64,000 nt of DNA from Amycolatopsis acidiphila (lineage in GTDB: Bacteria; Actinomycetota; Actinomycetes; Mycobacteriales; Pseudonocardiaceae). Numbering within the stretch: the first letter of the stretch is position 1; each line of letters starts with the position of its first letter. The notes under the pieces were generated by a model that made no database searches, was not told the origin of the DNA, and worked only from the letters and a program-made list of their open reading frames with translations. A program made the position numbers and the translations under genes. Below, in pieces: positions 24,886-33,553 of the stretch. The stretch spans positions 5,208,001 through 5,272,000 of the forward strand of contig NZ_CP090063.1 in assembly GCF_021391495.1 (NCBI RefSeq), given 5' to 3'.

Positions 24886-26166
24886 ATGACGGCAACGGAG
24901 GCCGACCTCGGCGCGACCCCGGTCGCACGGGTGATGGTCGGGGTACGAGTCGTCGTGGTGCTGTCGATCGCGGTGCTGCTGATCGGCGGCGACGCCGCGA
25001 TCCGCCGGCACCTCGTCCCGGTGGCCGTCGTGCTGGTGCTGGCCTGCGGCTACGCGTTCGCGGTCGCCGCCCACCCCCGGTGGGAGCTGCGGGGCCGGCG
25101 CACCGCCTGGCTGGTGACCGCGGCGGACGCCACCCTCGCCCTCCTCGCGGTCGCGTTGTCCGGCGCCGCCGCGAGCCCCGCCGTGGCCATCCTGCTGCTG
25201 GTCGTCACCGCGGCGGCCATCCGGCTGCCGCTGCGCCCGACCGTGTTGCTCGCGGTGACGCTCGGCGTCGCCTACCTGGCCATCGCCCTGCTCGTCGATC
25301 CCGGGTCGGTCCCACTCGGTGAGCGGGTGCGGCAGGGCACGTGGTGGGCCGGCTACCTGGTGCTGACCGGGGTGCTCGGGGCGAGCCTGTCCCGGCTGGT
25401 CGAGCGAGAGCGCGAGGCGGGGATCGCCGCCCGGGTCGAGGCGATGGCCGAGCACGCCGCGGCCGAGGAGGAGCGGGACCTGCGGCAGCGGCTGCTGGAG
25501 TCCTACCAGTCGCAGCAGGACGGGCTCGCGGTGCTGCTGCACGAGTTCCGCACGCCGGTGGCGTCGCTGCGGGCGCTCGCGCGCGGCCTGGCGAACCCGC
25601 AGAGCCCGATCAGGTTCGCCGACCGGGCGGCCAGCACCCGGCTGGTCGCCGAGCACGCGAACCACCTCTCCGACATGCTCGACGCGCTCGCCGACGTCGC
25701 TGCGAGCCGCCGTCCCAGCTTCAGCACGGGCCGCGTCCGCGCCGTCGAGCTGCGCGCCCTGCTGCTGGCATCGGCCGACGCCGCGGGCCTGCGCCCGCCC
25801 CGGCTGCGCCTGCGGCTCGACGACGAGGAGCAGACGGTCACCCTCGACTCCCAACGGCTGCGGCGCGTGCTCACGAACCTGCTGGAGAACGCCGCGCGAC
25901 ACGGCGAAGGCCATCCCGTCGACATCGAGGCGGGGGTGCACGACAACCGCCTGCACGTGCGGATACTCGACCGGGGCCCCGGCATCGACCCCGCGGACCT
26001 CGACAGGCTCACCGGCAAGTACACCGGCACCGGGCCGAACCGCGGTACCGCGGGCCTCGGCCTGTGGATCGTCGAGCAGATCGTGCAGGCGCTCGGCGGG
26101 CGGCTGGACTTCTCCCAGCGCGCCGGCGGCGGGCTGATCGCCCGGTTCGACGTGCCGGTCGGCTGA
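24886..26166 (+). CDS. Membrane sensor histidine kinase (HisKA type)
   Basis: 426 residues from ATG 24886. About five hydrophobic segments occupy residues 17-170. A charged coiled linker follows, then the phospho-acceptor helix with His219 in LLHEFRTPVASLRALA. The ATP domain has the N box NLLENAARHG, G1 DRGPGIDP, and G2 GTAGLGLWIVEQI. There is no extracytoplasmic loop of any size, so the signal is probably sensed in the membrane. The HisKA type is unusual as partner of a NarL-type regulator, which normally pairs with HisKA_3 kinases. Confidence 0.85.
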   Translation: MTATEADLGATPVARVMVGVRVVVVLSIAVLLIGGDAAIRRHLVPVAVVLVLACGYAFAVAAHPRWELRGRRTAWLVTAADATLALLAVALSGAAASPAVAILLLVVTAAAIRLPLRPTVLLAVTLGVAYLAIALLVDPGSVPLGERVRQGTWWAGYLVLTGVLGASLSRLVEREREAGIAARVEAMAEHAAAEEERDLRQRLLESYQSQQDGLAVLLHEFRTPVASLRALARGLANPQSPIRFADRAASTRLVAEHANHLSDMLDALADVAASRRPSFSTGRVRAVELRALLLASADAAGLRPPRLRLRLDDEEQTVTLDSQRLRRVLTNLLENAARHGEGHPVDIEAGVHDNRLHVRILDRGPGIDPADLDRLTGKYTGTGPNRGTAGLGLWIVEQIVQALGGRLDFSQRAGGGLIARFDVPVG

Positions 26167-26301
26167 ACGGGCCCGCGAACTGGCACGCCGGGGCCAGAAC
26201 TGGCGCGCACGGACCCCGCGCGGACCGGCCCTCGTCGGTGATCCTGGGTGCTCCCGCGTTCCGCGCGGACACCGAAGTTCCCGTCATGCAGGGAGTGCAC
26301 C

Positions 26302-27282
26302 ATGTCCATCACCCGCAGCATCGAGCACGGAAACCGCACCGGATTCGGCAGCCTGTCCCAGGGCGGCCTGCGGCTCGACTCGTTCCCCATGAAGCTGTTC
26401 CGCAAGGGCAACAAGAAGTTCTGGAACCCCGACGACATCGACCTCAGCCAGGACGCGGCCGACTTCGCCGCGCTGAGCGCCGACGAGCAACGGATGACCT
26501 GTGTGCTCGCCGCGAACTTCATGGCCGGCGAGGAGTCGGTGACCCAGGACCTGCAGCCGTTCATGAACGCGATGGCGGCCGAGGGCCGGCTCGGCGACGA
26601 GACCTACCTGACCCAGTTCACCTTCGAAGAGGGCAAGCACATGCAGGCCTTCCGGATGTGGTTCGACGCCGTCGGCGTGACCGAGGACCTGCACGCGTTC
26701 ACCGAGAACGGCGACTCCTACCGCCGGATCTTCATGGAGGAGCTGCCGCAGTCGCTCTACGCGCTGGCCGCCGACCCGTCCCCGGCGGCGCAGATCCGCG
26801 CGTCGGTGACCTACAACCATGTCGTGGAAGGCTGTCTCGCGCTCACCGGCTACTTCGCCTGGGCGAAGATCTGCCACAGCCGCGGCATCCTGCCCGGCAT
26901 GCAGCAGATCATCCGATACATCGGTGACGACGAGCGCCGCCACATGGCCTGGGGCACCTTCACCTGCCGCCGCCACGTGGCCGCCGACGACACCAACTGG
27001 CAGGTCGTCTCCGACCGCATGCAGGAGCTGCTCGAACCGGCGGTCGGGCTCATCACCGAGATGCTCGCACCCTTCGGCGAGAACGCGCCGTTCGGGGTGA
27101 GCGTGCGGGACATGACCGAGTACGCCCTGGACAAGGTCGGCCGCCGGCTGCAGTCCATCGAAAGCGCCCGCGGCCGCGCGGTCGAGGAGATCGACGAGGA
27201 CTACTCGCCGATGAACCTCGAGGACAAGTTCGCCGAAGAGGACCGGGCGCAGACGGAGGCCGTGGCGGGAGCGGCCGGGTGA
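26302..27282 (+). CDS. R2-like ligand-binding oxidase (R2lox)
   Basis: 326 residues from ATG 26302, with GGGAG upstream. Ferritin-fold metal ligands can be assigned as E77, E110, H113, E176, E211 and H214. Their spacing is the same as that I recall for M. tuberculosis Rv0233 (E68, E101, H104, E167, E202, H205). V80 and Y171 fall where R2lox proteins form the Val-Tyr ether cross-link. The protein should assemble a Mn/Fe cofactor and hold a fatty-acid-like ligand; its physiological reaction is not known in the family. The gene overlaps the reductase gene by 4 bp, tying it to a ferredoxin electron chain. Confidence 0.93.
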   Translation: MSITRSIEHGNRTGFGSLSQGGLRLDSFPMKLFRKGNKKFWNPDDIDLSQDAADFAALSADEQRMTCVLAANFMAGEESVTQDLQPFMNAMAAEGRLGDETYLTQFTFEEGKHMQAFRMWFDAVGVTEDLHAFTENGDSYRRIFMEELPQSLYALAADPSPAAQIRASVTYNHVVEGCLALTGYFAWAKICHSRGILPGMQQIIRYIGDDERRHMAWGTFTCRRHVAADDTNWQVVSDRMQELLEPAVGLITEMLAPFGENAPFGVSVRDMTEYALDKVGRRLQSIESARGRAVEEIDEDYSPMNLEDKFAEEDRAQTEAVAGAAG

Positions 27283-28265
27283 CCGCGCCGCTGCGGGTCG
27301 ACCTGCTGCTGATCGGCGCCGGACCGGTCGGTCTGTTCGGCGCCTACTACGCGGGCTTCCGCGGGCTGCGGGTCGCGGTGATGGACTCGCTGCCGCAGGT
27401 CGGCGGCCAGGTCAGCGCGCTGTACCCGCAGAAGAACATCTACGACGTCGCCGGGTTCCCGCAGGTCAAGGGCCAGGACCTGGTCGAAAGCCTGGTGCGC
27501 CAGGCAGCCCCGTTCGGCCCGCGGTACCTGCTCGGTCAGCAGGCGGAACGGCTGGAACACCGCGCCGGCTCGGTCGTCGTGACCAGCAGCGCGGGCCTGG
27601 TCGTCGAGGCGGGCGCCGTGGTGATCACCGCCGGCGTCGGGTCGGCCAGCCCGCGGCCGCTGCCCTGCGGCGAGCGCCACCTCGGCCGCGGCCTGCACTA
27701 CTTCGTGCCGGATCTGGACACCTTCGACGGCCGCGACGTGGTCGTGGTCGGCGGTGGCGACTCCGCGGTGGACTGGGCGCTGGCCGCGGTGGAGCGGGCG
27801 AACAGCGTCCGGCTGGTCCACCGGCGGCGGGCCTTCCGCGCACACGAGCACTCGGTGGCCCGGCTGCACGCCTCGACCTGTGAGCTCGTGCTCGACGCGC
27901 AGGTCACCGGGCTGCACGGCGAAGACCGGGTGACCGCGGTGGAGCTCGACACGGGCGCCGTGGTGCCCGCCGACGTCGTGGTCGCCGCGCTCGGTTTCAA
28001 GCTCCAGCTCGGCCCCATCGCGTCGTGGGGTCTTGCCCTGCGGGACCGCTCGATCCTGGTCGACGCGGCGATGGCCACCAGCCTCCCCCAGGTATACGCG
28101 GCCGGCGACATCGCGACCCACGACGGCAAGGTCAAGCTGATCGCCGTGGGCTTCGGCGAGGTCGCGACCGCCGTCAACAACGCGGCCGCCGTGCTGCAGC
28201 CGGAAGTCGGCCTGGCGCCCGGGCACTCGTCCGACGCACCGCCGGCCTTGCTCGAACGGGTCTGA
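27279..28265 (+). CDS. Thioredoxin-reductase-like ferredoxin-NAD(P)+ reductase
   Basis: 328 residues from GTG 27279 (GTGA overlap). FAD loop [37 protein letters not shown] (a signature of TrxR-type ferredoxin reductases), NAD(P) loop [14 protein letters not shown] and the late [20 protein letters not shown] are all present. The redox CxxC of thioredoxin reductases is absent, as expected for ferredoxin-NADP reductases of this type. It should reduce the ferredoxin encoded 13 bp downstream, which would feed R2lox or the desaturase. Confidence 0.9.
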   Translation: MTAPLRVDLLLIGAGPVGLFGAYYAGFRGLRVAVMDSLPQVGGQVSALYPQKNIYDVAGFPQVKGQDLVESLVRQAAPFGPRYLLGQQAERLEHRAGSVVVTSSAGLVVEAGAVVITAGVGSASPRPLPCGERHLGRGLHYFVPDLDTFDGRDVVVVGGGDSAVDWALAAVERANSVRLVHRRRAFRAHEHSVARLHASTCELVLDAQVTGLHGEDRVTAVELDTGAVVPADVVVAALGFKLQLGPIASWGLALRDRSILVDAAMATSLPQVYAAGDIATHDGKVKLIAVGFGEVATAVNNAAAVLQPEVGLAPGHSSDAPPALLERV

Positions 28266-28278
28266 AGAAGGAGAAGAG

Positions 28279-28596
28279 ATGGCATTCGTGATCGGTGAAC
28301 CCTGCGTCGACGAGATGGACAAGTCCTGCGTCGAGGAATGCCCGGTCGACTGCATCTACGAGGGCGAACGGATGATGTACATCCACCCGGCCGAGTGCAT
28401 CGACTGCGGGGCCTGCGAAGTGGTCTGCCCGGTCGAGGCGATCCGTCCCGCACAGCGGCTCGACGAGCGGTGGCTGCCGTTCCAGGAGAGCAGCCGGAGC
28501 GTGTTCGCCGAGCTCGGCTCGCCCGGCGGTTCTCCCAAGGTGGACGGGAAGCTCACCGACCCGCCGTTCGTCGCCGACCTCGTCAAGGAGGCGTGA
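28279..28596 (+). CDS. 7Fe ferredoxin ([3Fe-4S][4Fe-4S])
   Basis: 105 residues, FdxA type. Cysteines 9, 17 and 50 fit the [3Fe-4S] site; 21, 40, 43 and 46 fit the [4Fe-4S] site; C25 corresponds to the free cysteine of Azotobacter ferredoxin I (the same spacing shifted by one). The C-terminal extension from residue 60 is usual for actinobacterial members. The start follows GAAGGAGAAGAG. It is the soluble electron carrier between the upstream reductase and an oxidase of this operon. Confidence 0.92.
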   Translation: MAFVIGEPCVDEMDKSCVEECPVDCIYEGERMMYIHPAECIDCGACEVVCPVEAIRPAQRLDERWLPFQESSRSVFAELGSPGGSPKVDGKLTDPPFVADLVKEA

Positions 28597-30572
28597 TGAC
28601 GGGCCCGGTGCTCACCGAGGCCGAGGCGCGCGCGGTCCGGCGCGGGGTGCCCGATCCGGGCATCCCGCTCGCCCGCGCCGCCGCCCCGACCGTCGTGCTG
28701 TTCTTCGGCTCGCTGGCGCTGTGGGTGTTCGCCACGTGGCTGGTGCTGGGCACCGGGACCACGCCGTGGCTGACGATCCCGTTGCACGCCACCGTCACCT
28801 TCACCATGTTCACCGTGCTGCACGAGGCCACCCACCACGCGGCGGGCCGGTGGACCTGGGTCAACGAGCTGTTCGGCCGGCTGTCGCTGCCGTTCGTGGC
28901 GAGTTACGTGAGCTTCGGCGCGATCCGCTACATCCACATCGAGCACCACCGCAACACCAACGAGGACATCGGCACCGACCCTGACGCCTGGACCAGCCAC
29001 GGCCCCTGGTGGCAGCTCCCCTACCGCTGGCTGACCATCGACGCCTGGTACGTGCGGTTCTACGTGCCGCGGATGCGCCGGCGGCCCCGGCTCGAGGTCG
29101 GCGAGACCACCGTCATGGTCGCGCTGAGCCTGGCCGTCGCGGCCGGCGCGATCGCCACCGGCCACCTGTGGCAGCTCGCGGTGATCTACCTGATCCCGCA
29201 ACGCATCGGGCTCGCCGTGCTCGCCTGGTGGTTCGACTGGCTGCCGCACCACGGGCTGCCGGAAACCGCCGCGCGGAACCGGTTCCGCGCCACCCGGATA
29301 CGGGTCGGTGCGGAATGGCTGCTGACCCCGGTGATGCTGTACCAGAACTACCACCTGGTGCACCACCTGCACCCGGCGATCCCGTTCTACCGCTACGTGC
29401 GGGCGTGGCGGCGGAACCAGGAGGCCTACCTCGACCGCGAGGTGCCGATCCGGACCGCGTGGGGCCGCGAGCTGACCGCGTCGGAGTACCGGGCGTGGCG
29501 GTGGCTCACCGACTCCTTCGCCGGGAAACCCGTCGCCGCACCGAGGTTTCACCAGCTGGTGGTTTCCGAGGTACGCCCGTTGACCGCCGACAGCGTGTCC
29601 ATCACCTTCGATGTCCCGGCCGAGCTGCGCGAGGAGTTCCGGTTCCTGCCCGGCCAGCATCTCACCCTGCGCCGGTTCGCCGACGGCGCCGAGGTGCGCC
29701 GCACGTACTCGATCTGCGCGTCCGCGCGGTCGGATCTGCTTCGCATCGCGGTGAAGCGGATCGGCGATTTCTCCCGTCATCTCACCGACGAGCTCGAAGC
29801 CGGTGACGTGCTGGAGGTGCTGCCCCCGGCCGGCCGGTTCACGCTGGCGCCGGTTGCGGGCAACGCGAAACACTACGTCGGCGTTGTCGCCGGCAGCGGG
29901 ATCACCCCGGTGATCTCGATGCTCAGCACCGCGCTCGCGGTGGAGGAGGACAGCCGGTTCACGCTGCTCTACGGCAACCGGAGCGTCGCGTCCACGATGT
30001 TCGCCGACGAGCTGGCGATGCTGGCCCGCCAGTTCGAGGGGCGCTTGCGGATCATCCATTTCCACACCGGCGAGCGCGGGGAGTTCCGGCCCGGGTCGGG
30101 CTTCGAGGAACAGGTCCACGGCCGGATCGGCACCGGGCGGCTGGCCACGTTCCTGGGCGGTGTCGACGCCTGGTACCTGTGCGGGCCCCAAGCGCTGGTC
30201 GACGACACCCGCGCGTTCCTGCACCGGCACCGGGCCGGAGCTGTCCACTTCGAACTGTTCCGCACCGAGCCCGGCGAGACCACAGTGGACGGTGTCGCGG
30301 CGACGATCACCGCCACCGTGAACGGGCGGCTGGTCACGGCCGAGAGCACCGGCCGGGAGTCGGCGCTCGAGTCGCTGCTGTCCGCCGGCGTCGACGCGCC
30401 CTACGCCTGCATGGGCGGCGCCTGCGGCACCTGCCGGGCGAAGGTGGTGCGGGGTACCGGCGAGATGGAGCTCAACTACGCGCTCGACCCCGGCGAAGTC
30501 GCCGCGGGCTACGTGCTCACCTGCCAGACCAGGCCGACCAGTACCAGGTTCGACCTCGACTACGACGCTTGA
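28596..30572 (+). CDS. Fusion of membrane fatty-acid desaturase, ferredoxin reductase and [2Fe-2S] ferredoxin
   Basis: 658 residues from ATG 28596 (TGATG contact with the ferredoxin gene, AAGGAGG upstream). Residues 1-300 are a membrane di-iron desaturase/hydroxylase with His boxes HEATHH (76-81), HIEHH (114-118) and HLVHHLHP (253-260). Residues about 317-550 form an FNR-like FAD/NAD(P) reductase (RRTYSICA, SGITPVISML, WYLCGPQALVDD). Residues about 560-658 are a plant-type [2Fe-2S] ferredoxin with Cys 605, 610, 613 and 643. The enzyme should pass electrons from NAD(P)H to its own di-iron centre. A lipid or alkyl chain is the probable substrate; position and product are unknown. Confidence 0.9.
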   Translation: MTGPVLTEAEARAVRRGVPDPGIPLARAAAPTVVLFFGSLALWVFATWLVLGTGTTPWLTIPLHATVTFTMFTVLHEATHHAAGRWTWVNELFGRLSLPFVASYVSFGAIRYIHIEHHRNTNEDIGTDPDAWTSHGPWWQLPYRWLTIDAWYVRFYVPRMRRRPRLEVGETTVMVALSLAVAAGAIATGHLWQLAVIYLIPQRIGLAVLAWWFDWLPHHGLPETAARNRFRATRIRVGAEWLLTPVMLYQNYHLVHHLHPAIPFYRYVRAWRRNQEAYLDREVPIRTAWGRELTASEYRAWRWLTDSFAGKPVAAPRFHQLVVSEVRPLTADSVSITFDVPAELREEFRFLPGQHLTLRRFADGAEVRRTYSICASARSDLLRIAVKRIGDFSRHLTDELEAGDVLEVLPPAGRFTLAPVAGNAKHYVGVVAGSGITPVISMLSTALAVEEDSRFTLLYGNRSVASTMFADELAMLARQFEGRLRIIHFHTGERGEFRPGSGFEEQVHGRIGTGRLATFLGGVDAWYLCGPQALVDDTRAFLHRHRAGAVHFELFRTEPGETTVDGVAATITATVNGRLVTAESTGRESALESLLSAGVDAPYACMGGACGTCRAKVVRGTGEMELNYALDPGEVAAGYVLTCQTRPTSTRFDLDYDA

Positions 30573-30580
30573 GATGGGAC

Positions 30581-32290
30581 ATGACCATGAGCTATGACTA
30601 CGACGTCGTGGTGATCGGCTCCGGTTTCGGTGGCTCGGTCACGGCGCTGCGCCTGACCGAGAAGGGCTACCGCGTCGGCGTGCTGGAAGCCGGCCGCCGC
30701 TTCGACGAATCCAGTTATCCCAGGACATCGTGGGACCTGCGGAACTTCCTGTGGGCTCCCCGGCTCGGCTGTTTCGGCCTGCAGCGCATCGCCTTGCTGC
30801 GCGATGTCGTCGTGCTCGCCGCGGCCGGTGTCGGCGGCGGCTCGCTCCTCTACGCCAACACCCTCTACGAGCCCGCCTCCGATGCCTTCTATCTCGATCC
30901 CCAGTGGCGCGACATCACCGACTGGCGTGCGGAGCTCGCCCCGCACTACGACCAGGCGAAGCGCATGCTGGGGGTGGTGACCAACCCGCTGCACACCCCC
31001 GCCGACACGGTCATCCGGCAGGTCGCCCACGACATGGGCGTCGGGCACACCTTCCGGCCGACCCCGGTCGGGGTGTTCTTCGGTCCCCCCGGCACCGAAC
31101 CGGGCACGGACGTGGCCGACCCGTTCTTCGGCGGAGCCGGGCCCACCCGGCGCACCTGCGTGGGCTGCGGCTCGTGCATGACCGGCTGCCGGCACAACGC
31201 GAAGAACACACTCCCCAAGAACTACCTGCACCTGGCCGAATCCCACGGCGCCGAGGTGCACCCGATGACGACGGTGACCGAGGTGCGGCCACGGCCCTGC
31301 GGCGGGTACACCGTGCGCACGGTACGCACCGGCAAGCCACGCCGCCCTGCCCACGAGCGGGTCTTCACGGCGGAGCAGGTGGTCTTCGCCGCAGGTACCT
31401 ACCACACGCAGAAGCTCCTGCACCGGTTGCGCGACGAAGGGGTCCTGCCGGAGATCTCCGGCAGGCTGGGCGAGCTGACCCGGACCAACTCCGAAGCCAT
31501 CCTCAGCGCCAAGTCCCGCTTGCCCAAGGCGGATTTCAGCACCGGGATCGCCATCACGTCGTCCTTCCATCCGGACGAGAACACCCACGTCGAGCCCGTG
31601 CGCTACGGCAAGGGCAGCAACGCGATGGCGCTGATGCAGACCGCGCTCACCGACGGCGGCGGGCGCGTGCCCCGCTGGCTGCGCTGGCTCAAGGAGATGA
31701 CCGCCAACCCACGGCACCTGAGCTGGCACGTCTGGCCGCGCCGCTGGTCGGAGAAGTCGATCATCCTGCTGGTGATGCAGTCGCTGGACAACTCCATCAC
31801 CGTGTCCGGCCGCAAGGGACTCTTCGGCCGGCACAAGCTCACCTCGAAGCAGGGCCACGGCCGCCCCAACCCGAGCTGGATCCCCGCCGCGAACGAAGCG
31901 ACGAGGCGCACCGCGGAGAAGATCGACGGGATCGCGGGCGGCACGATCGGCGAAATCGCGAACATCCCGCTCACCGCGCACTTCATCGGCGGCTGCCCTA
32001 TCGGGAACTCCCCCGAGGACGGTGTGCTCGACGCGTGGCAGCGCCTCTACGGTCACCCCGGCCTGCACGTGATCGACGGTTCCGCCGTCTCGGCGAACCT
32101 CGGCGTGAACCCGTCGCTCACCATCACCGCGCAGGCCGAGCGGGCGATGTCGTTCTGGCCCAACAAAGGACAGCCCGACCTCCGGCCGCCGCTCGGGGAG
32201 CGCTACCGGCCACTGCCCGCCGTCGCGCCGGCGAACCCCGCGGTCCCCGCCGGCGCGCCTGGCGCCCTGCGCCTGACCGGACGCTCATGA
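30581..32290 (+). CDS. Cholesterol-oxidase-like GMC oxidoreductase (ChoD homologue)
   Basis: 569 residues. From memory the protein resembles M. tuberculosis ChoD along its length: IGSGFGGSVTALRLTEKGYR, SWDLRNFLWAPRLGC, AGVGGGSLLYANTLY, CVGCGSCMTGCRHNAKNTL, GKGSNAMALMQT and the ending ANLGVNPSLTITAQAERA. The start is ATG 30581; a second ATG lies 6 bp on. The family uses FAD and O2 or another acceptor to oxidise a sterol-like alcohol; ChoD's true substrate in mycobacteria is disputed. It closes the R2lox operon, and the mce importer lies close by, so lipid or sterol handling is a reasonable theme. It overlaps the convergent MFS gene by 6 bp. Confidence 0.9.
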   Translation: MTMSYDYDVVVIGSGFGGSVTALRLTEKGYRVGVLEAGRRFDESSYPRTSWDLRNFLWAPRLGCFGLQRIALLRDVVVLAAAGVGGGSLLYANTLYEPASDAFYLDPQWRDITDWRAELAPHYDQAKRMLGVVTNPLHTPADTVIRQVAHDMGVGHTFRPTPVGVFFGPPGTEPGTDVADPFFGGAGPTRRTCVGCGSCMTGCRHNAKNTLPKNYLHLAESHGAEVHPMTTVTEVRPRPCGGYTVRTVRTGKPRRPAHERVFTAEQVVFAAGTYHTQKLLHRLRDEGVLPEISGRLGELTRTNSEAILSAKSRLPKADFSTGIAITSSFHPDENTHVEPVRYGKGSNAMALMQTALTDGGGRVPRWLRWLKEMTANPRHLSWHVWPRRWSEKSIILLVMQSLDNSITVSGRKGLFGRHKLTSKQGHGRPNPSWIPAANEATRRTAEKIDGIAGGTIGEIANIPLTAHFIGGCPIGNSPEDGVLDAWQRLYGHPGLHVIDGSAVSANLGVNPSLTITAQAERAMSFWPNKGQPDLRPPLGERYRPLPAVAPANPAVPAGAPGALRLTGRS

Positions 32291-33520
32291 CGTCTCCACC
32301 GGGGTCCGGGTGGCGCGTTCCTTGATCGGCAGCATGAGCAGGAGGCCGATCAGGGGCCCGGCGCTGAGGGTCAGGAACGCGGCCAGGAACGAGTTCGTCG
32401 CCTGGAAGACGGCACCGACAGCGAGCGGGACGAGCACGCTGCCGAGCTGCCAGAAGGCGTTGCAGGCTCCGGCCGCGGTCCCGACGAGGCGGCTTTCCAC
32501 CAGCTGTGGGGTCATCGCGACGATCAGCGGCAGGTAACAGTAGGCGGCGAGGCCGAGCACGGGCGCGACGACGAAGAACCCGGTGACGTTGCCGAGACTG
32601 CCGAAAACGATCAGCGTGACGACGAACAGGGCCAGGATGACGATCGAAGGCACCTTGCGGGCCCCGCCGAACCTGTCCGCGATCAATCCGACCAGGGGTT
32701 TGCCGATCACCGCGGTCGCGGCGAAGACCGCGACGATGGCGCCCGCTGTTTTCGGTGACACACCGTGCCCCTTGATCATCAAGGTGTTGGACCAGGTGAT
32801 GAAGCCGTAGGTGCCCCAGAACCCGCCGAAACCGGCCAGCGCGAGCAGGACCAGATCGCGGTTGCGGACCAGTGCGGCCAGCGTCGACCCGCGGCGTGCG
32901 GGGCTCGCGTGCTCGCCGGTCACCGGGCCCGGTCGCACGACCAGGAAGAGGACCACGCCGACCACGATCGAGATCAGGCCGAAGAGGTGGTAGGAGGTGT
33001 GCCAGCCGGACTTCTCGATCAGGCTCGGCACGACGGCGTTCGCGATCACGGTGCCCAGCGAGGTGGCGGCGGTGAAAACGCCCATGACCAGGCCGAGCTG
33101 GTCGGGGCGGAACCAGCTCGCCAGCAGCTTCACGCCCGCGGAGTAGTCGGCCCCGGCGAACAGCCCGACGACCGCCTGCACGGCGATCCCGATCGCGGCG
33201 GAGGTGGTCGCGCCGAACACCATCATGAAAGCGCCCGCCCCGACCAGCGAGATGGTCAGGGTGTAGCGGCTGCCGAACCGGTCCGACGCGAACCCGCCGA
33301 GCGCGTTCGAGAGCACGTAGCCGATGTAGTACGCGGTCGCGAACGCTCCCAGGCTCGCCAGCGGCACGGCGAGTGCCTTCCCGACGAAGACCGAGGCCGG
33401 CCCCCAGGTCGAGCGGTCCACCGAGGTCATGGTGAACGAGAGCCAACACAGCGTCAGCACCACCCAGCGATAACGGGAGGCGGTACCGGAGACCGTGCCA
33501 GTGCCCTGCGCGATGCTCAT
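32285..33520 (-). CDS. MFS transporter (anion:cation symporter-like)
   Basis: 411 residues, twelve predicted membrane helices. The motif-A-like loop GGFASDRFGSRYTL follows helix 2, with a second copy VGLIADRFGGARKV after helix 8; SVDRSTWGPA in helix 1 matches the ACS family that carries organic anions such as aromatic acids. It is the last gene of the Rieske oxygenase operon and is the likely importer of its aromatic acid substrate. The start follows GAAAGG. The final 6 bp overlap the ChoD gene tail to tail. Confidence 0.87.
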   Translation of the reverse strand: MSIAQGTGTVSGTASRYRWVVLTLCWLSFTMTSVDRSTWGPASVFVGKALAVPLASLGAFATAYYIGYVLSNALGGFASDRFGSRYTLTISLVGAGAFMMVFGATTSAAIGIAVQAVVGLFAGADYSAGVKLLASWFRPDQLGLVMGVFTAATSLGTVIANAVVPSLIEKSGWHTSYHLFGLISIVVGVVLFLVVRPGPVTGEHASPARRGSTLAALVRNRDLVLLALAGFGGFWGTYGFITWSNTLMIKGHGVSPKTAGAIVAVFAATAVIGKPLVGLIADRFGGARKVPSIVILALFVVTLIVFGSLGNVTGFFVVAPVLGLAAYCYLPLIVAMTPQLVESRLVGTAAGACNAFWQLGSVLVPLAVGAVFQATNSFLAAFLTLSAGPLIGLLLMLPIKERATRTPVETS

Positions 33521-33553
33521 CTTTGAGCCTTTCGATCCGTGGTGGGATGGTCG

